A DNA stretch of 64,000 bases from contig JADJXJ010000001.1 of assembly GCA_016715945.1 (NCBI GenBank), positions 186,001 through 250,000 of the forward strand, in the 5' to 3' direction. This stretch comes from Bacteroidota bacterium. GTDB lineage: Bacteria > Bacteroidota > Bacteroidia > Bacteroidales > F082. Both the position numbers and the translations under genes were made by a program. Positions 16,011-26,100 of the stretch are shown one piece after another; positions within the stretch are counted from its first letter, which is position 1, and each line of letters opens with the position of its first letter. The notes under the pieces are model-generated. The model ran no database searches. It saw only the letters and a program-made list of their open reading frames with translations, and was not told where the DNA came from.

Positions 16011-17513
16011 ATGAAAAAGTGGCGCTGGCTTCACAAATGGTTGTCGTTGGTTTTCGGATTGCTGTTGATTTTGTGGGCAGCATCCGGCATTTTGCTCAAC
16101 CACAGAAGCCTGATCAGCGGGCTTGACGTGCCCCGGACCTTGCTGCCAGAAAATTATAAACCGGATAATTACAACCTGGCCAGCATCAGGTCGGGCTTGC
16201 ACGAAGGCGACAGCCTGCTGGTTTGGGGCAACATAGGTATTTGGATCACCGACACTGCCCTGGCCGGTTGGCGTCCTTTGATGGATGGCCTGCCCGAAGG
16301 TATGGACAACCGCCGTACCATGTGCCTGCTTCGTGCTTCGTCGGGTTTGCTGCTGGCGGCAACACAGTCGGGGCTTTATGCGCTGGACGACAACAACCTC
16401 TGGCATAAAATCCATCTGCCGCTCCATGACGAACGCATCATGGACATAAGTGAAGCCGAAGGCAATATTTATGTAGTCAGCAGGTCGGAGGTGTTTGTGT
16501 CGCCCGTGGATGGCAGCCTGTTAAGCTTCCGTGAGGTATCGCTTCCTCCCTCTGCGGATGAAGATGGGAAGACCAGTTTGTTTCGGACATTGTGGGTGCT
16601 GCACAGCGGAGAAGTGCTGGGCGCTGCCGGAAAGCTCGTTGTGGACTTTTTTGGTTTGCTGATGATCTTTTTTGTGCTGACCGGTTACATTTACTTTTTC
16701 TTTCCCGCTTTGATCCGAAGGGCAAAGAATAAGGGAAGAGATGCTGTGGCGCTTGTTGCAATCAACAGGTTTAGCGTGCGTTGGCACAACAAGCTCGGGT
16801 TATGGTTTGGTGTTTTTTTGATTTTTACTGCACTTACAGGCATGTTTCTGCGGCCACCACTGCTGATTGCTATCGCCCGGAGCAAGGTGCCCAAGCTGAA
16901 AGGAACAATGCTCAATCATCCCAACACCTGGCACGACAAACTGAGGGCACTGAGGTATGACGCGCAAACCGGTGGGTTTCTCATTGTAACCAACGAACGG
17001 ATCTATTTTACCCCCGACTTGCATAATGAGCCAGCCAGACCATTTCCGGTTCAGCCACCCTTATCCGTTATGGGGATCAATGTGCTGGAGCGACTGGATG
17101 ACGGATTCTGGCTGATTGGGAGTTTCAACGGCCTGTTCGCCTGGCAGCCTGAACGAGGGGCGGTTGTTGATTATTTCACTGGCGAACCACATCGTTTTAA
17201 TCCCAATGTGTCTTCGCCCATAGGCAGGAATATGGTTGCGGGTATGATCCGCCTGAAAGCACGGGACATGGTGTTCGATTACAACCTGGGTTTGACGGGG
17301 AAGCGTTATGCCATGCCCGATGAACTGACAAGGCAAGGATTTCCGTTGTGGAATCTGGCGCTTGAAGTGCATACCGGACGTGTATTCCAGTTTCTGCTGG
17401 GGCCGTTGTATATCCTGCTGGTTCCGGTCATGGGCCTGATTGCGTTGGTTATTCTGATCAGCGGATTGGTGATCTATATCCGGCGCCTGCTAAGAAAGAA
17501 TCATTCTAAATAA
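16011..17513 (+). CDS. PepSY-associated transmembrane-helix-like membrane protein
   Basis: A 500-residue membrane protein with four predicted helices: about 10-30 (LSLVFGLLLILWAASGILLNH), 205-230 (FFGLLMIFFVLTGYIYFFF), 262-282 (LWFGVFLIFTALTGMFL) and 463-490 (PVMGLIALVILISGLVIYI). The pattern of His residues at helix ends (LHKWLSL, LLNHRS, VRWHNKLGLWFG) is that of PepSY-TM proteins, several of which bind heme or reduce metals at the membrane. Two large extracytoplasmic stretches between helices 1-2 and 3-4 look like beta-propeller-type repeats (WGNIGIWITD, LLLAATQSGLYAL, FLIVTNERIYFT, FWLIGSFNGLFAW). It starts 24 bp after the zinc-ribbon gene and ends 100 bp before nrfH. A redox role at the inner membrane is plausible, not shown. 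Confidence 0.72.
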   Translation: MKKWRWLHKWLSLVFGLLLILWAASGILLNHRSLISGLDVPRTLLPENYKPDNYNLASIRSGLHEGDSLLVWGNIGIWITDTALAGWRPLMDGLPEGMDNRRTMCLLRASSGLLLAATQSGLYALDDNNLWHKIHLPLHDERIMDISEAEGNIYVVSRSEVFVSPVDGSLLSFREVSLPPSADEDGKTSLFRTLWVLHSGEVLGAAGKLVVDFFGLLMIFFVLTGYIYFFFPALIRRAKNKGRDAVALVAINRFSVRWHNKLGLWFGVFLIFTALTGMFLRPPLLIAIARSKVPKLKGTMLNHPNTWHDKLRALRYDAQTGGFLIVTNERIYFTPDLHNEPARPFPVQPPLSVMGINVLERLDDGFWLIGSFNGLFAWQPERGAVVDYFTGEPHRFNPNVSSPIGRNMVAGMIRLKARDMVFDYNLGLTGKRYAMPDELTRQGFPLWNLALEVHTGRVFQFLLGPLYILLVPVMGLIALVILISGLVIYIRRLLRKNHSK

Positions 17514-17532
17514 GCGAAATTTTTAACATTTA

Positions 17533-17564
17533 TTTGGAGAATTATGTAAGCTGAATTATTTTTG
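17533..17564 (+). promoter_or_regulatory. Candidate nrfHA promoter
   Basis: TTTG (17533-17536), 20 bp, then TATTTTTG (17557-17564): a full match to the Bacteroidota -33/-7 arrangement. The predicted start is about 40 nt before the nrfH ATG. This suggests nrfHA is transcribed separately from the upstream cassette. Confidence 0.65.
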
Positions 17565-17613
17565 CTTTAAGAATAAAGGCATTAAAATACTATAATTCTT
17601 AAATAAGGTATTC

Positions 17614-18192
17614 ATGAGAACCAAAACAAGCTCGAAGAAGATGCCTGCGGGGTTTAAGCTGGCATTTGTGCTTCTGGCAGGGGTGGGGGCAGGACTGGCT
17701 GTCTATGGTTTTTATGCCAGCAGGGCACACAGTTATCTGTCGGACGATCCGCGCACCTGTGTCAACTGCCACATCATGGCGCCGCAGTATGCCACCTGGC
17801 AGCACAGTTCACATCGCGAAGTGGCCACTTGCAACGACTGCCACGTGCCACACGACAATGTGTTCAACACCTATTACTTTAAAGCGATGGATGGCCTGAG
17901 GCATGCCACGATATTTACGCTAAGGGCAGAGCCGCAGAATATTTTCATTAAAGAGGCTGGTATTCAGGTGGTGCACAACAACTGCATCCGTTGTCACAGC
18001 ACCCTGATCACCGATGCCAAGCTGCTTGCCCAAACCACGCAGTTTCACGACAAGTTTGGCGAACGCCTGTGCTGGGATTGTCACCGCGAAGTGCCGCACG
18101 GCCGGGTTAAAAGTTTGTCGAGCACGCCATATGCACGCGTACCGGTACCTGAGTCACCGGTTCCGGGCTGGATGAAAAACCTGATGAAGTAA
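17614..18192 (+). CDS. nrfH: Cytochrome c nitrite reductase small subunit
   Basis: A 192-residue membrane-anchored tetraheme cytochrome of the NapC/NrfH family. One N-terminal helix (about 11-31, FKLAFVLLAGVGAGLAVYGF) anchors it, and four CxxCH heme sites follow: CVNCH, CNDCH, CIRCH and CWDCH. The Met after the first site (CHIM) fits the unusual Met ligation known for NrfH heme 1. The protein oxidises menaquinol and passes electrons to NrfA on the periplasmic side. It is followed 26 bp later by nrfA. Confidence 0.95.
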   Translation: MRTKTSSKKMPAGFKLAFVLLAGVGAGLAVYGFYASRAHSYLSDDPRTCVNCHIMAPQYATWQHSSHREVATCNDCHVPHDNVFNTYYFKAMDGLRHATIFTLRAEPQNIFIKEAGIQVVHNNCIRCHSTLITDAKLLAQTTQFHDKFGERLCWDCHREVPHGRVKSLSSTPYARVPVPESPVPGWMKNLMK

Positions 18193-18218
18193 AATACAAA
18201 AACCAAAACCATTATTAT

Positions 18219-19733
18219 ATGAATTCGTTACATCAAGAAAAGAGTAAAAAAGGATTTTACTGGTTGTTGTTTGCAGGCAGCCTGATCGGGGTGTTTTTGC
18301 TGGGTTTGCTCGTAGCCTCGATTACCGAGCGCAGGGCGGAGGCGGTGTTTGCTTACAGTCCCAAGGTGGAACTGGCCGATTTTGAACCCAGAAATGAGGT
18401 TTGGGGTCAGAATTTCCCTTGGCAGTATGAATCGTACCGCAAGACGCAGGAGACTGACTTCCGCACGCCCCATGGGGGCAACGCCATGCGCGACATGCTT
18501 GAGGAAGCACCCGAATTGGTTGTTTTGTGGGCTGGTTATGCATTTTCAAAGGATTACAACCAGGGCAGGGGACACTCGTACGCTATAACCGACACAAGAA
18601 ACACCCTCCGGACAGGCGGACCTCTGGCTCCGGACAAAGGAATGCCCAGCACCTGCTGGACCTGCAAAAGTCCTGATGTGCCCAGGATGATGAATCAGAT
18701 GGGGGTAAAGGAATTTTACAGCACCACCTGGGCCGCACTTGGGCACGAGCACCCAAACTCGATTGGCTGTGCCGATTGTCATGATCCAAAAACCATGAAC
18801 CTGACCATTACCCGTCCGGCCCTCATCGAGGCATATCAGGCTATGGGTAAGGATATTACCAAAGCCACACACCAGGAAATGCGCTCGCTGGTGTGTGCCC
18901 AATGCCATGTGGAGTATTACTTCGACAGGAAAAGGCCGGGTGCCGAAGGTGCATTTTACCTGACCTTCCCCTGGACCAAGGGAATGGGGCCTGAAGAGAT
19001 GCTGGCGTATTACGACGAGTTTGGTTTCAGCGACTGGACACACCCACTCAGCAAGGCGCCAATGCTGAAGTCGCAACACCCGGATTATGAAGTATATACA
19101 ACCGGTATCCATGCCGAGCGTGGGGTATCATGTGCCGACTGCCATATGCCTTATGTGAGCGAAGGTGGCTTGAAGTATAGCAACCATCATGTGACCTCAC
19201 CTTTGAAGTACGTATCACAGGCATGTCAGACCTGCCACCGCGAAAGCGAAGCCACCCTGATGAAAAATGTGTACGACCGGCAGAACAAAGTGGCTGAACT
19301 GCGTCATAAGGCTGAGAAACTCATTGTGCATGCGCATGTGGAGGCCAAGGCTGCCTGGGATGCCGGTGCTACGGAAGCCGAAATGAAGGATATCCTTTAC
19401 GACATTCGCGCCGCACAGTGGTTCTGGGATTATGTGGCTGCATCGCATGGTGGATCATTCCATGCCCCAGTGGAAAGCGCCAGGGTGATGGGCAAAGCCA
19501 TCGACCGTGCACAGTCGGCCAGGGTAAAGCTTGCAAGGGTGTTGGCTACCAAGGGAATAACTGCCGAGATTCCTTATCCCGACATCAGCACAAAGGCCAA
19601 GGCACAGGCGTTTATCGGACTTGATATGGACGCATTGCGTCAGGAAAAACAGGTGTTCAAGGAGCAGATTCTGCCGGAATGGGACCGCAAAGCTGCCGAA
19701 CGCCAGGCCGCCATGCCTATGGTTCGTAAATAA
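18219..19733 (+). CDS. nrfA: Ammonia-forming cytochrome c nitrite reductase
   Basis: A 504-residue pentaheme enzyme that reduces nitrite to ammonium with six electrons in the periplasm. The N-terminus has a signal/anchor segment (about 12-35). The active-site heme uses the special CxxCK motif (TCWTCKSPD, Lys as proximal ligand); the other four are CADCH, CAQCH (followed by the conserved VEYYF), CADCH and CQTCH. A late helix region (about 375-470) is the dimer interface seen in NrfA structures. Together with nrfH this gives dissimilatory nitrite reduction or nitrite/NO detoxification. Confidence 0.97.
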   Translation: MNSLHQEKSKKGFYWLLFAGSLIGVFLLGLLVASITERRAEAVFAYSPKVELADFEPRNEVWGQNFPWQYESYRKTQETDFRTPHGGNAMRDMLEEAPELVVLWAGYAFSKDYNQGRGHSYAITDTRNTLRTGGPLAPDKGMPSTCWTCKSPDVPRMMNQMGVKEFYSTTWAALGHEHPNSIGCADCHDPKTMNLTITRPALIEAYQAMGKDITKATHQEMRSLVCAQCHVEYYFDRKRPGAEGAFYLTFPWTKGMGPEEMLAYYDEFGFSDWTHPLSKAPMLKSQHPDYEVYTTGIHAERGVSCADCHMPYVSEGGLKYSNHHVTSPLKYVSQACQTCHRESEATLMKNVYDRQNKVAELRHKAEKLIVHAHVEAKAAWDAGATEAEMKDILYDIRAAQWFWDYVAASHGGSFHAPVESARVMGKAIDRAQSARVKLARVLATKGITAEIPYPDISTKAKAQAFIGLDMDALRQEKQVFKEQILPEWDRKAAERQAAMPMVRK

Positions 19734-19769
19734 GCTGCTTCATATTTTAAAGTGTTGGTTGTCAGCATG

Positions 19770-19795
19770 GGGCTGCCTGAAAAGGCGGCCCTTTT
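19770..19795 (+). terminator. Rho-independent terminator after nrfA
   Basis: Stem GGGCTGCCT / AGGCGGCCC (one G-T pair) with GAAA tetraloop, followed by TTTT. Confidence 0.8.
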
Positions 19796-20074
19796 GCATA
19801 TCAGCAGGTTCATATTGTTAAAACTGTATTTCAATTTTTCCGCAACGAAACTCAGTTCTGACTATCAGAGAGACGTTCTGGTCCGGAATTTTTTGCCTTG
19901 AAGTTTATTAAGATTCTTTGTGGTATATGACAACTATCTCATAATTAACAAGATGTGCCCTTGTGTTTATAATGCGCACGAAATGTTGCAGTGTAGGTAA
20001 TCCGGGTTGTCAAAAAAAATCTTGCCGGATACTTGATTTTAGTTAACGTAAACTTTTTTTTTGAATTGAAAAAT

Positions 20075-20082
20075 TATATTTG
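20075..20082 (+). promoter_or_regulatory. -7 box upstream of the 2758-residue surface protein
   Basis: TATATTTG matches TAnnTTTG and lies 57 bp before the ATG at 20140. No good -33 TTTG at the right spacing. Confidence 0.45.
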
Positions 20083-20139
20083 CTGTGGCATACATGGTAA
20101 TCCATACCAATATTCTTTTATAAACCAAAACTCAATCCT

Positions 20140-23100
20140 ATGTCAAACAGATTTACGTTTCTGCGTCTGCTTCCGGCTTTGCTGTTCGCATGGCTGTTGG
20201 TCGGAAGTAATGTGGTTCTGGCTCAGGAGCCTCCGGGTTCAACCTGTGAGAATCCGCTGATTGTGGACCCTGTGGCTGCGCCATTGGTAGGTTTTCAGAT
20301 CAATTCTGAGCCTTACGGAAACAACTACAGCTCCACGATGGTAGTTCCGAACACGAGCTATCTCAATGGAAATGATGTAGTTTTCCAGTTTACCCTGTCA
20401 AGTCCGTGTTTCATCAATGCCTCCATTCAAGGCTCGTGGACAGGGCTGATTTTTGTGGGTTCGTGTCCGAATGCCGCCAATCCTGTTCCTCGTTTGGCGT
20501 TTGCTGGGGGATCGACAGGCGCCACTGTGCCTCAGTTTTCATTGGATCCTGGCACCTATTTTATGATTGCCAGCACCTGGCCGGCTCCACAATTCACCGA
20601 TATGACCATCAATTTCTCTGCTACCCCCATTCCTCAGGACGCTAATCTAGTGACGAATGTCAGTAGCCTGAATGTGGGTTGGGCAGTGCCTGGCTTTGAT
20701 ACCCAGAGCAAGACATTCACCATCACCAACAACGGTCTTGCAGAAGCTTCCATCAACCCTGCAGCTGTCAGCTTCACCGGTACAGGTGCTTCGCAGTTCT
20801 CGGTTGAGTGGCCAACCACAACTGCTCCGGCCTCCATCACACCCGTAACTACCCTCCTTGATGCCACTCAGGCTTCGGGTAACCTGCCGGCTATCATAGA
20901 CAATGCAGGCAATAACCGTGGTGCGGGATTCAACGGACAATACGTCTTTGTGGCTTCGCGACAGAACGGAAACCATGTGTATTATTGGGATATCAATAAC
21001 CCGGGTGCTCCCCAGGAGCTCAACCTCACCGGTGTTTCCGGCGGTACGTTTACCCTTTCAGATCTTGCCGTAGTTGGAAACCATATTTTTGTTTCCAACA
21101 TGGTTTTTGCCGGCGGTGAGTTTAAGGTGTACTATTGGAATGGTCTAACTGCCCAGCCCACGGTGTTGCTCAGCTATCCCAATGCGCCCGCACGCCTGGG
21201 CGATGCTTTCACCGTTGTGGGCGACCCGGCAGGCAATGCTTTCCTGATTGCCAGCGGACATGGCACCAAAGACTTTTATGTCTGGGAGATTGTCAACGGC
21301 CAGATTCCAAATACTACGCCCGTCGTTTACAACTTCCCGACCATTACCAATGCCAACTTTGGCCGTGTGGTCGGGATTCCCGGATCGAATTACTTTATTG
21401 CATCAGGTTCTGGCTTCGGAGTGCTGCTGCTTGATCCGCAGATGAATATTCTGGCCGAAATACCAGCTGCATGGTTCCCCTACTGGAGCATGTACCCGAT
21501 GGTGTTTTACAGCAGTGGCCAGCGTTATCTGGCATACCACCATGTGCAGACCGGGGCCGGTGGTAACCAAAATGTATTTTATGTGCTCGACCTGAGTGGT
21601 CCTGATCTTGTAACTGCATTTAACAACCTCGCAGCTGGAGTGTTTGCCGACAAGGTGGTGCATTCGGTTAACCTGGGCAACGTGGCCAACGGAAATGCCA
21701 GCGTAGGCCTGGACAATGTGCCTGATGCACAGGGTAATCCTGTATTCATGGCTTACAGTGCAGGCAACGGTTTTATTGTACAGAAGTTCACCAACGTTGA
21801 GCCTGTTGTCATTCCTTTTGGACAAAGCAGAACCGTAAAAGTGAATTTTAACCCATCTGCCACCGGACTTGCCGAGGCTGTTTTGAATATACCTTATAAT
21901 AACGCCAAAGGCCTGTTGGAGTTGCCTGTTCAGGGCACCGGATACGATCCGATGAGTGCTTTCTCTCAGAACTTCGACGAAGTGAATCCTATTCCTGCCG
22001 GTTGGATGCCCGATGGATGGAGTGGCCTGGTGCAGTCCACAGCTGCTACGGCTGTGGTGGATGTGCGAAATGTAGGTTCACCCATATCGCCCCCGAACCA
22101 CGTTCGTTTGTTTTATGCCACCGATTTGAACGCTAACGTGCTGCTCATTTCCCCGGTGGTCACCAACCTGGCCCAGTCGTGGGTAAGATTTGCCGCCAAG
22201 ATGTCTGTGAGCACACATACAGGAAATGTGCAGGTGGGTTATACGACCAGCAGAACGAATCCGGCCGATTTCGTACCCGTTCAGACTGTTGGTGTTACCG
22301 GAACCTACGCTAACTACAATGTGTCGTTTGTTGGTGGAAGTTTCCCTGACAATGCCTACATCGCATTCCGTTTTGTTCCGGAGGTTGCCAGCCGCACCCT
22401 CTACCTTGATGACATTATTTATGAAGAGGTACCCACGCAGCCGGTTCTGGGCGCTGATAAAGACCAGGTGAACTTTGGAAACAATGTATTTATTTACGAA
22501 ACAGCCAACAATACGCTGACCATCTCCAATACCGGTGCAGGCACCCTCACCATCAACCAGGGAGGAGTGAGCATTACCGGAGCTGATGCAGCTGCATTCA
22601 ACATCGTTTATCCAGATGGTATGACCTGGCCAATCGCCCTAACAACCGGTCAGACTTTTGTGTTCAATCTTCAGTTTACACCTGCTGAAGCAAGACCTTA
22701 TGCCGCAAACCTTGTGATCCAGGCAAACACGGCTCAGGGCACGCATACCATTCCTTTGCTTGGAACCGGATATGATGCCACGGTGCAGCCGGGATTCCTT
22801 TATGATTTTGTGGGCCAGTGGCCACCTCAGGACTGGCGCAAGTTTGAAGGTTTGTTTGGTACACAGCCCATCGTACCAAGCACAGCAAACATTTGGGTAC
22901 ACAAGAAGTTTGGCAACAATGCCAGCCTGCCGGCCAACAACAGTGCCAATATTAACCTTTACAGCACGTCGCGTCGCCACTGGCTGATGTCGCCCCCCAT
23001 CAACCTGGGCGATGGCAGGACAACTTACCAGCTCGAGTTCGATCTGGCGCTGACAGAATGGAACCAGACCACCCCTGCAACGCTCGGGCCAAGCCACAAG

Positions 23101-26100
23101 TTTGCGGTGGTCATTTCTACCGATGGCGGTCTCACCTGGTCGACTGACAACGTGCTGCAGTGGTGGGATCAGTCCACCCCAATCAGCAATACCGGCGATC
23201 ACATTGTGATCAGCCTGAGTGGTTACAGTGGCCGCGTCATGCTTGGATTCTACGGTGAAGCCACGGTATCAGGAGGTGATGTGGATCTGTTCTTCACCAA
23301 TGTAACCGTTGTGCCTTCGGCTGTGAATCCATTTGCACCGCCGCAGAATTTAACTGCTACAACCGCTCCCAACAGCGTAACGCTCAACTGGGACGCTCCT
23401 GCAGTGAACACAAATGCGCTTAATCCGGAAACTTATTTGCCTGCTATCAACGGCAATGCAGCTCCGGTTGTTGTTGGTTCGGGCTATGATGCAGCTGTAA
23501 GCGTAGCAGCCGGAGCATCGGCAGAGCTGATGCAGACCGGTGGTGCTGCCAACCTGCTGCCTGGCGGATACAAAGCCAACAGCACCCGTACCGGCCGCAC
23601 CCTGCTCCATGACAACGGACCATTCATCAACAGCCCCGGCACAGGTCCTGGCGGTTCGGATGAAAGCATCCTGCAGAACAGCACCCTGGGTATGAACACC
23701 CTTGGCGCCGGCATCCAGTATGCTTCGGGCAACCGCATGGCCGACGACGTGGTAGTTCCTGAAACCTGGAACGTGGAAAGCATCACTGTGTATGCATACC
23801 AGACCGGTTCGACCACAACCAGCACCATGACAGGCGGTTACATCCAGGTATGGGATGGCGATCCTACCCAGGGTGGCCAGATCATCTGGGGCGACATGAC
23901 TACCAACAGGATGACAGCTACCGGTTGGACCAACACCTACCGCAGGAGTGAAACCACTCCCGGCACCACCCGTCCGATCATGTATCTTGTACTGGAAACT
24001 CCTGGTCTGACGCTTGAGCCCGGCACCTACTGGATTGATTACAGTCTGGCAGGCAGCCTGGCCAGCGGCCCCTGGGCACCTCCGATCACCATCAACGGAC
24101 AAGCCGTGACAGGCAATGCCAAGCAGTTCCTTGGCAGCAGCCAGACCTGGCAGGACTTCCTCGACACGGGCACCGGCACACCCGCACAGGGATTGCCCTT
24201 CCTGATCGAAGGCACTGCCGGTGGCGGTGGCGGCAGCAACCTCGCTGGTTACAACATTTACCGCGATGGTACATTGATTGGCAACGTAGCTGCCAATACC
24301 ACTACCTACACAGATGCGCCTGTGGCTGCCGGTACATATACTTATGGAGTAACAGCAGTGTATGGCGAACCCAATCCGGGTGAAAGCGAGCCGGTTACAA
24401 CAACTGTAACGGTGAGTGGTCCAAGTGGCGCAATCATTGCAGTAAGTCCGGAAAGCATCAGCAATACCTTGGAACCAAACCAGACTGGCACGCAAATGCT
24501 GACCATCAGCAATACAGGTGGAGAGCTCCTCGAATTTACCATCACTGTGACTACCAATACCCGTGGTACCACGGCAGTTGAAACCCCGCGTGAAGGTTAC
24601 AGTTTGCCAATGGGCAGCGACCGCATGAATCCGACAGACGCAGCCATACCAGCCGAGCCTGTGATTAAACCGCTCGAAACCCTTGTATATCGCAGCCTGA
24701 CACAAGGCTTTGAAGACATCACCCTGCTTCCGGGTCTTGGTTGGGCGCTCACCAACAACAGCTCGCCCCTTGGCACCACCAGCTGGTTCCAGGGCAATGC
24801 CACGGTATTTCCTGCACAAGCCGGACCTGAGACCTCTTACATCGGGGCCAACTACAACAACACCGGAAGCATCGGCACCATCAGCAACTGGTTGATAACT
24901 CCTGTGCTCGAACTTGAAAACGGTGCAACCGTCACCTTCTGGACGCGCACACCTGCCAACAGCACCTGGGCCGACAGGCTCGAGCTGCGCATGAGCACGG
25001 CCGGCAGCAGTACGAATGTGGGAAGCACAGCCACTTCGGTAGGTGATTTCACCACCGTGCTGCTTACAGTCAATCCCGACCTGGTACCCACAGGATATCC
25101 TCAGGTTTGGACGGAATACACAGCCACCATCAGTGGCCTCAGTGCCCCGGTAAGTGGTCGTCTGGCCTTCCGTTACTATGTTACCGACGCAGGCGCCAAT
25201 GGAACCAATTCCAACTACATCGGCATTGACTCCTTTGTGTACAGCGGCCAGGGTGGCGGCGGAGGTGGTGGAGATACCTGGCTCACAGCCACACCGCTCA
25301 CAGGTACCGTACCTGCAGGTGGAAACACCATGGTGGAAGTTGGCTTCAACTCGGCCAACCTGGCTTTGGGTACGTACACAGGTAACCTTAACATTGCCAG
25401 CAATGCCACCAACCAACCCAGCCTGGATGTGCCTGTAACGCTCAATGTAGCAGGCCCATCGTACGCATTGCCATTTGAAGAAGACTGGGCAAGCGGCAGC
25501 TTTGCCACCAACGGCTGGAGCTTTGATCCTACCCAGGGCAACTGGCGCATAATTACCAGCGCTGGTAACCCGGCACCCTCAGCTGAGTTCTACTGGAGCC
25601 CCAGCACACAGAACTACAGCCATGCACTGGTTAGCCGCGACCTGGATGCGACAGCAAATAGTACCGTTATCTTTGATTTCGATATCTTCTTAGACAACTA
25701 CAACACCTCAACTTTGGAAGAGATGAAGGTGTATGTCTGGGATGGCGCCTCCTGGGTTTTGATCGATACCTTCAGCAATCAGGGCGACGACTTCCCGTGG
25801 ACAAGCAAGTCATACAACATCACGGCCCATGCTGCCGGAAAGATTACGAGGGTAAAATTTGAGGCCACAGGCGCCAACTCGTTCAACCTCAACTGGTGGC
25901 GGATTGACAATATCAAGGTTTATCAGCCTGCAACAGTTGACCTGGCTGCCCTGGCCGTAGTGGGTAATGTTACGCCAACCGTCGGAACAGCTTCGACCTA
26001 TACTGTTCAGGTTAAAAATAATGGCGGAGCCACCCAAAGCAACTACACTGTAAAACTCCGGGTTAATGGTACGGAAGTTGCCAGTGTAGCCGGACCGGCT

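Larger units (their letters stand above)
19734..20139. other. Intergenic region after nrfA
   Basis: A 406-bp AT-rich gap. It holds the nrfA terminator at its left and a -7 box at its right. Between about 19800 and 20070 I see no reading frame, RNA fold or repeat that I can name. Confidence 0.6.

Noticed and set aside
23350..25416. 688-codon open frame on the minus strand inside the 2758-residue gene
   Set aside because: Shadow of a real gene with biased third positions; the translation is Cys/Gly/Arg-rich with no protein-like segments, and the plus-strand frame has recognised domains and a sorting signal.
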